Below, piece by piece: positions 43,801-46,910 of a DNA stretch of 46,910 nt (its first letter is position 1; each line of letters starts with the position of its first letter). The DNA is from an uncultured Rickettsiales bacterium (GTDB lineage: Bacteria; Pseudomonadota; Alphaproteobacteria; Rickettsiales; UBA1997): assembly GCA_934747265.1 (NCBI GenBank), contig CAKVGI010000009.1, forward strand, positions 1 through 46,910, read 5' to 3'. The notes under the pieces are model-generated. The model saw nothing but the letters and a program-made list of their open reading frames with translations. It had not been told where the DNA came from and searched no databases. A program made the translations under genes and the position numbers.

Positions 43801-44819
43801 GTTTTTGGAAAAAAGAGGGTAAAGATAGAAAATTTAGTGATAAACACCATGCATTAGATGCAATTTTAATCTCATTAGCAGATCAAAGTATGGTTCAAAT
43901 TTTATCTGTTTGCAATTCAAACGAGGCTAAAAAATTACAGAAAGAATTAAATGAAAATAGAAATAATAAAGAAATTATAGAAAATAGTAAAAGAAGATTT
44001 AAAAATTTATTGAAAAAGATTTTTAAAACTCCAATTGTTCAAGATAAAATAGAGGATGAAGGAAAAAAGTTAAGGGATTATATTGAAGAATTTCTAGAAG
44101 AAAGAAAAATAAAGGAAGACAAAGAATATTTTGAAGATTATTTAAAGGAATTAGAAAAAAATCCCGATAAAAAACCAAATAGAAAATGTAGATTATTTAT
44201 TTCTCATTCCTCAAATAATAAAGTAAATGGAAAATTATTTGATGACATCGTTTTTACAAATAATAAAAAATATAAAATCCAAAAACCATCAAAAAATTAT
44301 AAAAATAAAGAAATTGATAATGACAAAAAGGGTATTTTATTTGAGTTTACAAGCAATAATAAGCTAAGAAGCAAAGAAGAAAGCTGTAATTTTGCGGATA
44401 AACAATCTTGGGCTAGAGCCGATATTTTTAAAATAACAAATCTAGATAAAAAAGGTAATATAAAAATTTCATATAAAATACAGGAAGTATTTAAAAAAGA
44501 TTTAAAAAATCCAAATACACCAAAAGCAAACAATAATGAAAAGATTGAATTTTTATTTAGTTTATATTACAACAATTATGTTATAATTAAAAAAGATAAT
44601 AATTTTGATTGTTGTATTGGATTGTATAAAAGTTCTCATTTAAATAGAAATTGTTTTAAAATTAATCCAATTGAAAATACATCCAACAATACTGGATTGC
44701 CTAAAAATTTTGAAGATATAGGCATTTCAAATTTAAAAATATTTAAAAAATTTCAAATAGATGTATTGGGTTATATAAATGAAATAAAAAATGAAAAAAG
44801 ACAAAATATAAACACTTAG
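40875..44819 (+). CDS. cas9: Cas9 endonuclease, type II-C
   Basis: A 1314-aa RNA-guided nuclease. RuvC-I is LGLDLGISSIGW (Asp9), followed by an Arg-rich bridge helix (SKRREKRLNRRRLKRKKQ). The REC lobe follows, then RuvC-II INIETTREL (Glu638). The HNH domain has IDHILPYHRSFDDSQNNKVL (His729) and ENQEKGNKTP (Asn752), close to Neisseria Cas9. RuvC-III is HHALDA (H991-D995). The C-terminus resembles the Neisseria PAM-interacting domain (FKKFQIDVLG). All catalytic residues are intact. The length exceeds usual II-C proteins (about 970-1100 aa), mainly through about 130 residues between TSTLRECW (to 861) and HHALD, where Neisseria Cas9 has about 11. The neighbours tracrRNA, cas1, cas2 and array, with no csn2 or cas4, fit subtype II-C. 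Confidence 0.97.
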   Translation: MLKRILGLDLGISSIGWALIETNDNIDDLKNINYDLIKVPTFKIIDCGVRLFDEPIARNNSGIADGTSNSKRREKRLNRRRLKRKKQIMLQLKQTFAEKGLATKEQLGIYLDEKNELNNNLLMLPKGEADKNIDIWQLRSEALERKITDFELCRILLHIAKHRGPDFEKNATLEELEDLRKKEEENKKQKDGKEATESEKMKNSMLNLRIEYKNAKNENSNITIGKLLFDKREKSKTKDNEDKYKDGHAVYKLKDHIRNQKSEYRYIISREFLREEIDKIFEIQSKYQDSAIHKLDKDEIKNLIFSEKEPQNIENMIGICDLEFKTIIKERKNKKGKIVKYEIIDIQNSQKRISKDTFTGQLFSAINSINTLKIKGEDYSGLLIDYINKDNKKEAIKQILKYAIFNNDEIRNELTYNQLKKKFLNDGFIFCNLSYKDNSKKDKNSNKKEKTEEEIIKTVEGKKFISFSSLFRLNKFLSSTKDWNNIIEEIKDIDKIIDFYFDKNIKLKIDELVEIIHLNNKSEAKEKLKNLGYSQDFIEKAVNLNFSKTLNLSYKAIKKILPFMLKGKQYMNAIDEIPEYKKRFEKEKDYLLKDYAELELVKNPVIRRIFAETKKVINAIIQKYKIDNKTAFHQINIETTRELKTILSKSKSVVKRDENSYEILKKEYLELLGLSQETFVSKNELFKFKLLKQQDYKSIYSGESLMENGTKESACKLIRSNSFLLQIDHILPYHRSFDDSQNNKVLVKWTENQEKGNKTPYEWFKNKYKNELEFNEKWNIFKDRILKCSGLTKEKRSNLLNKTFAEQEGDFQARNLNDTGYISKFMGTYLEKHLKFLELKSLKNHVQRRSGNLTSTLRECWSDEFDYEKNGFSKLKEFLLNEIFKLNEKMDNLTGEVFEKYTINRKEINENKNIKYVLNDKEKEKIVNFFDENLVVKNNFILEKLLETLPEYGTYKNYLTKSSIIRKIKDSMKWSGFWKKEGKDRKFSDKHHALDAILISLADQSMVQILSVCNSNEAKKLQKELNENRNNKEIIENSKRRFKNLLKKIFKTPIVQDKIEDEGKKLRDYIEEFLEERKIKEDKEYFEDYLKELEKNPDKKPNRKCRLFISHSSNNKVNGKLFDDIVFTNNKKYKIQKPSKNYKNKEIDNDKKGILFEFTSNNKLRSKEESCNFADKQSWARADIFKITNLDKKGNIKISYKIQEVFKKDLKNPNTPKANNNEKIEFLFSLYYNNYVIIKKDNNFDCCIGLYKSSHLNRNCFKINPIENTSNNTGLPKNFEDIGISNLKIFKKFQIDVLGYINEIKNEKRQNINT

Positions 44820-44825
44820 AATCAC

Positions 44826-44847
44826 GGCACCTTTTGGTGCCTTTTTT
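44826..44847 (+). terminator. Intrinsic terminator between cas9 and cas1
   Basis: GGCACC (44826-44831), TTTT, GGTGCC (44836-44841), then six T. It lies seven bases after the cas9 stop and 22 bases before the cas1 ATG. Confidence 0.88.
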
Positions 44848-44869
44848 ATTAACAATAATAAGGTAAAGT

Positions 44870-45772
44870 ATGGCTTGGAGAATAATTTTAATTACAAAAC
44901 CTTGTAAACTATCATTTAAAAATAAACAGCTTGTTTACCAACCGCAGGATGAAGGGGAAATACAAGTTCCATTGGATGATATAAGTTCAATTGTGATTGA
45001 TACAAAACAAGTTAATATCACTGGATATTTACTATCTGAAATGGCAAATAATAAAATAACAATTCTGACAACAGATGATTCTCATACTCCAAATGGAATA
45101 TTTTTGCCATATATGCAATACTATAAGAATGCTGATACTGCATTTTTGCAAAGAGACTGGAGTGAACCTTTTAAAAAACGATTATGGCAAAAAATAGTAC
45201 AACAAAAAATCCAAAATCAAGCCTATGTTATAAAAAATGATAATCCAAAATTATATAAATATTTAATAAATTTGTCAAAGGATGTACTTTCTGGCGACAC
45301 ATCAAATATAGAAGGGAGATCGGCAAAAGAATATTGGAATGAATATTATAAAGGTTTTATTAGACATTCAGAGACAAAAGTAAACTCTGCATTAAATTAT
45401 GCTTATATGATTATTAGAAGTTTGATAGCAAAAAATATTTCGGCTTTAGGCTTTATTGGATGTTTTGGATTGCATCATTGTAGTACATATAACGCTTTCA
45501 ATTTAGCTGATGACTTAATAGAACCATTTAGAGGAATAATAGATTATAATGTTAGAAAAATTTATTCAAAAGATAGTAATGATAATGCACTTAGTATTGA
45601 AGAAAAGCAGAAATTAATAGAAATTATGTTTTATGAAGTAAATTTTGGCGGACAAAAATATAACATGATGTATGCAACACAATTAATAGTTGAAAATTTA
45701 TTAAATATTACAAAAAGTGGAGATATAAAAGGTTTGATTTTACCAAAGTTTCCGGAAGATTTATTGTTTTGA
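44870..45772 (+). CDS. cas1: CRISPR integrase Cas1
   Basis: A 300-aa type II Cas1, the metal-dependent integrase that inserts new spacers with Cas2. It has an N-terminal beta domain (PCKLSFKNKQLVYQPQDEGEIQVPLDDISSIVID). The catalytic helical domain has Glu148 (NIEGRSAKEYW), His202/His203 (GLHHCSTYNAFNLADDLIEPFRGIID) and acidic residues Asp214, Asp215 and Glu218. Length is normal. It follows cas9 but is separated by a terminator; AAGGT is a weak ribosome-binding site. cas2 follows after seven bases. Confidence 0.97.
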   Translation: MAWRIILITKPCKLSFKNKQLVYQPQDEGEIQVPLDDISSIVIDTKQVNITGYLLSEMANNKITILTTDDSHTPNGIFLPYMQYYKNADTAFLQRDWSEPFKKRLWQKIVQQKIQNQAYVIKNDNPKLYKYLINLSKDVLSGDTSNIEGRSAKEYWNEYYKGFIRHSETKVNSALNYAYMIIRSLIAKNISALGFIGCFGLHHCSTYNAFNLADDLIEPFRGIIDYNVRKIYSKDSNDNALSIEEKQKLIEIMFYEVNFGGQKYNMMYATQLIVENLLNITKSGDIKGLILPKFPEDLLF

Positions 45773-45779
45773 GGTTTTT

Positions 45780-46112
45780 ATGGATTTTACAAGAGATAAA
45801 TTTATGAGAATGATAGTATTTTTTGATTTGCCAGTTAAAACAAAAGAAATGATGAAACAGGCAAATAAATTTAGAAAACTATTATTGAATGATGGTTTTC
45901 AAATGTTGCAATTATCTGTTTATTCAAGAATTATAAGAAACGACTGTAATGTTGAAACACATTTACAAGCTATAAAAAAACATATTCCACCACATGGAAG
46001 TATTAGGGTCTTAACTGTTACAGAAAAACAATATGCGAGTATGGAAATTTTGGTTGGTGAGCAAACTACACAAGAAAAGAAAGTTGGACCGCAACAGTTA
46101 TTGCTATTTTAA
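45780..46112 (+). CDS. cas2: CRISPR-associated Cas2
   Basis: A 110-aa ferredoxin-fold Cas2 that forms the Cas1-Cas2 integration complex. The conserved Asp is in MIVFFDLPVKTKE (Asp16), then RKLLLNDGFQMLQLSVYSRI and the C-terminal VTEKQYASMEIL. It is normal for type II systems. It is convergent with the crRNA-sense strand of the array that starts 165 bases further. Confidence 0.95.
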   Translation: MDFTRDKFMRMIVFFDLPVKTKEMMKQANKFRKLLLNDGFQMLQLSVYSRIIRNDCNVETHLQAIKKHIPPHGSIRVLTVTEKQYASMEILVGEQTTQEKKVGPQQLLLF

Positions 46113-46245
46113 CATAATTTAAATTACTATACTATAAAAGTTATTATATATAAAAATTTAGCAAAATGTAAAATAAAAAATGAAACCAATTTTATTTTTA
46201 AAGGCTTATTTTATTCATTTTTTATTTTAAAAAATATGTAATAAA

Positions 46246-46262
46246 CCATTGAAAAATAATGG
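46246..46262 (-). terminator. Hairpin at the 3' end of the crRNA transcripts
   Basis: CCATT (46246-46250) and AATGG (46258-46262) form a short stem. On the minus strand it is followed by TTTATTACATATTTTTT. This could end the leftward crRNA transcript before it reaches cas2. The stem is only five bp, so this is a weak call. Bases 46113-46245 are AT-rich with no gene. Confidence 0.4.
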
Positions 46263-46276
46263 ATAAAAAGCTTGCT

Positions 46277-46774
46277 ATTCTAACATAGGGAATTAAAAAT
46301 GCAAGCTATAACTGCGCAAGTGCTGGCAAATAATAATCAAATATTCTAACATAGGGAATTAAAAATGCAAGCTATAACTCTTCTAACGATTTAATCGTTG
46401 TTTCATATATTCTAACATAGGGAATTAAAAATGCAAGCTATAACGTTAATGTTCCATTATCTCTTATCATTCTAATTCTAACATAGGGAATTAAAAATGC
46501 AAGCTATAACTTAATAAAGTGATTATATAGTCTATCGTTTATTCTAACATAGGGAATTAAAAATGCAAGCTATAACCGCCCAAAAAGGCGACCCAGTATT
46601 GCTACCATTCTAACATAGGGAATTAAAAATGCAAGCTATAACATACTACTGGTTATATACCATTAGGTGAATATTCTAACATAGGGAATTAAAAATGCAA
46701 GCTATAACAATAAATATGTTAAATAAAAATAAATATTTATTCTAACATAGGGAATTAAAAATGCAAGCTATAAA
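46277..46774 (-). CRISPR. Type II-C CRISPR array, 8 repeats and 7 spacers
   Basis: Repeats of 36 bp (plus-strand halves ATTCTAACATAGGGAATT and AAAAATGCAAGCTATAAC) begin at 46277, 46343, 46409, 46475, 46541, 46607, 46673 and 46739. All seven spacers are exactly 30 bp. The last repeat (46739-46774) differs only at its final base (C to A). The crRNA sense is the minus strand, since the repeat read there starts GTTATAGC, ends TTAGAAT and pairs with the tracrRNA candidate. Read in this sense the repeat contains TTGCAT, 16 bp and TAGAAT with a TG one base ahead (an extended -10). Bases 46775-46910 are AT-rich flank, possibly a leader. Confidence 0.98.
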
Positions 46775-46910
46775 TAATAGAAAATCATTGTCATTAATTT
46801 TCAAATTTTAGCGAATATATTTATTTTTAATTTAGACACCACAATAATTAATAAATTTTTATTTTTAATTATGATATTAAATTCTACAGCATATAATAAA
46901 TATATATTAT

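Noticed and set aside
45780..46276. A fourth cas gene (csn2 or cas4) after cas2
   Set aside because: The 164 bp between cas2 and the array has no open frame of useful length, so subtype II-A or II-B is not supported.

Overview
The window is a very AT-rich stretch of a bacterial chromosome (standard code, TGA used as stop). The best guess is a host-associated or small-genome alphaproteobacterium. Reasons: an AddB-type repair nuclease, a bL31 ribosomal protein without zinc cysteines, the MsbA plus DUF374 acyltransferase pair, and Gram-negative outer-membrane genes (LptD, LolA, BepA-like protease, LpxK, LpxL). Shine-Dalgarno sites are present at many internal operon genes (for example AAGGAG before lpxL and GGAGG before lpxK). 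Many operon-leading genes have short AT-rich leaders behind recognisable TTGACx / TATxxT promoters.

Layout. 1-3070: an isolated F1-ATPase beta-subunit gene of the N-ATPase-like type, with its own promoter. It is bracketed by a long inverted repeat and by G/C-run tandem arrays that look younger at the outer edge and decayed towards the gene; a further 45-bp array lies beyond. 3.2-17.8 kb: cupin/mannose-phosphate-isomerase-like protein, lptD, dnaJ, yidC with a Lys/Glu-rich coiled-coil gene, a pseudopilin, an orphan ABC-2 permease, a calcium-type P-ATPase, xseA and ftsI. 17.8-20.9 kb: the upstream part of the same minus-strand operon (GST-like, HAD phosphatase, lpxK, lpxL, then ftsI and xseA). 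21.1-28.4 kb: infA-maf, addB, and a secretin / permease / TPR-like cluster, then rpmE with a clear terminator. 28.6-29.85 kb: a second, 1.2-kb two-armed degenerate repeat locus of the same family as the one at 1-3 kb. 30.0-40.6 kb: two DsbA-like genes (one with a broken CXXC), tRNA-Thr, gatB, dut-lolA-bepA-like, a glycosyltransferase with murB, and an msbA-like exporter with a DUF374 acyltransferase.

40.6-46.8 kb is a complete type II-C CRISPR-Cas locus: a tracrRNA candidate on the minus strand, cas9 (1314 aa, all RuvC and HNH catalytic residues visible), cas1, cas2, and an array of eight 36-bp repeats with seven 30-bp spacers. The crRNA-sense strand is the minus strand. Each repeat, read in that sense, ends in an extended -10 box with a matching -35, so each crRNA may be transcribed from its own promoter, as in the Neisseria II-C system. 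The Cas9 carries an unusually long segment (about 130 residues where Neisseria Cas9 has about 11) just before the RuvC-III HHALD motif.

The most unusual parts are (1) the two-armed tandem-repeat family, with near-perfect copies at its core and progressive decay outward, two inverted copies of which enclose the orphan atpD-like gene, and (2) the enlarged Cas9 with repeat-embedded promoters and a terminator separating cas9 from cas1-cas2.
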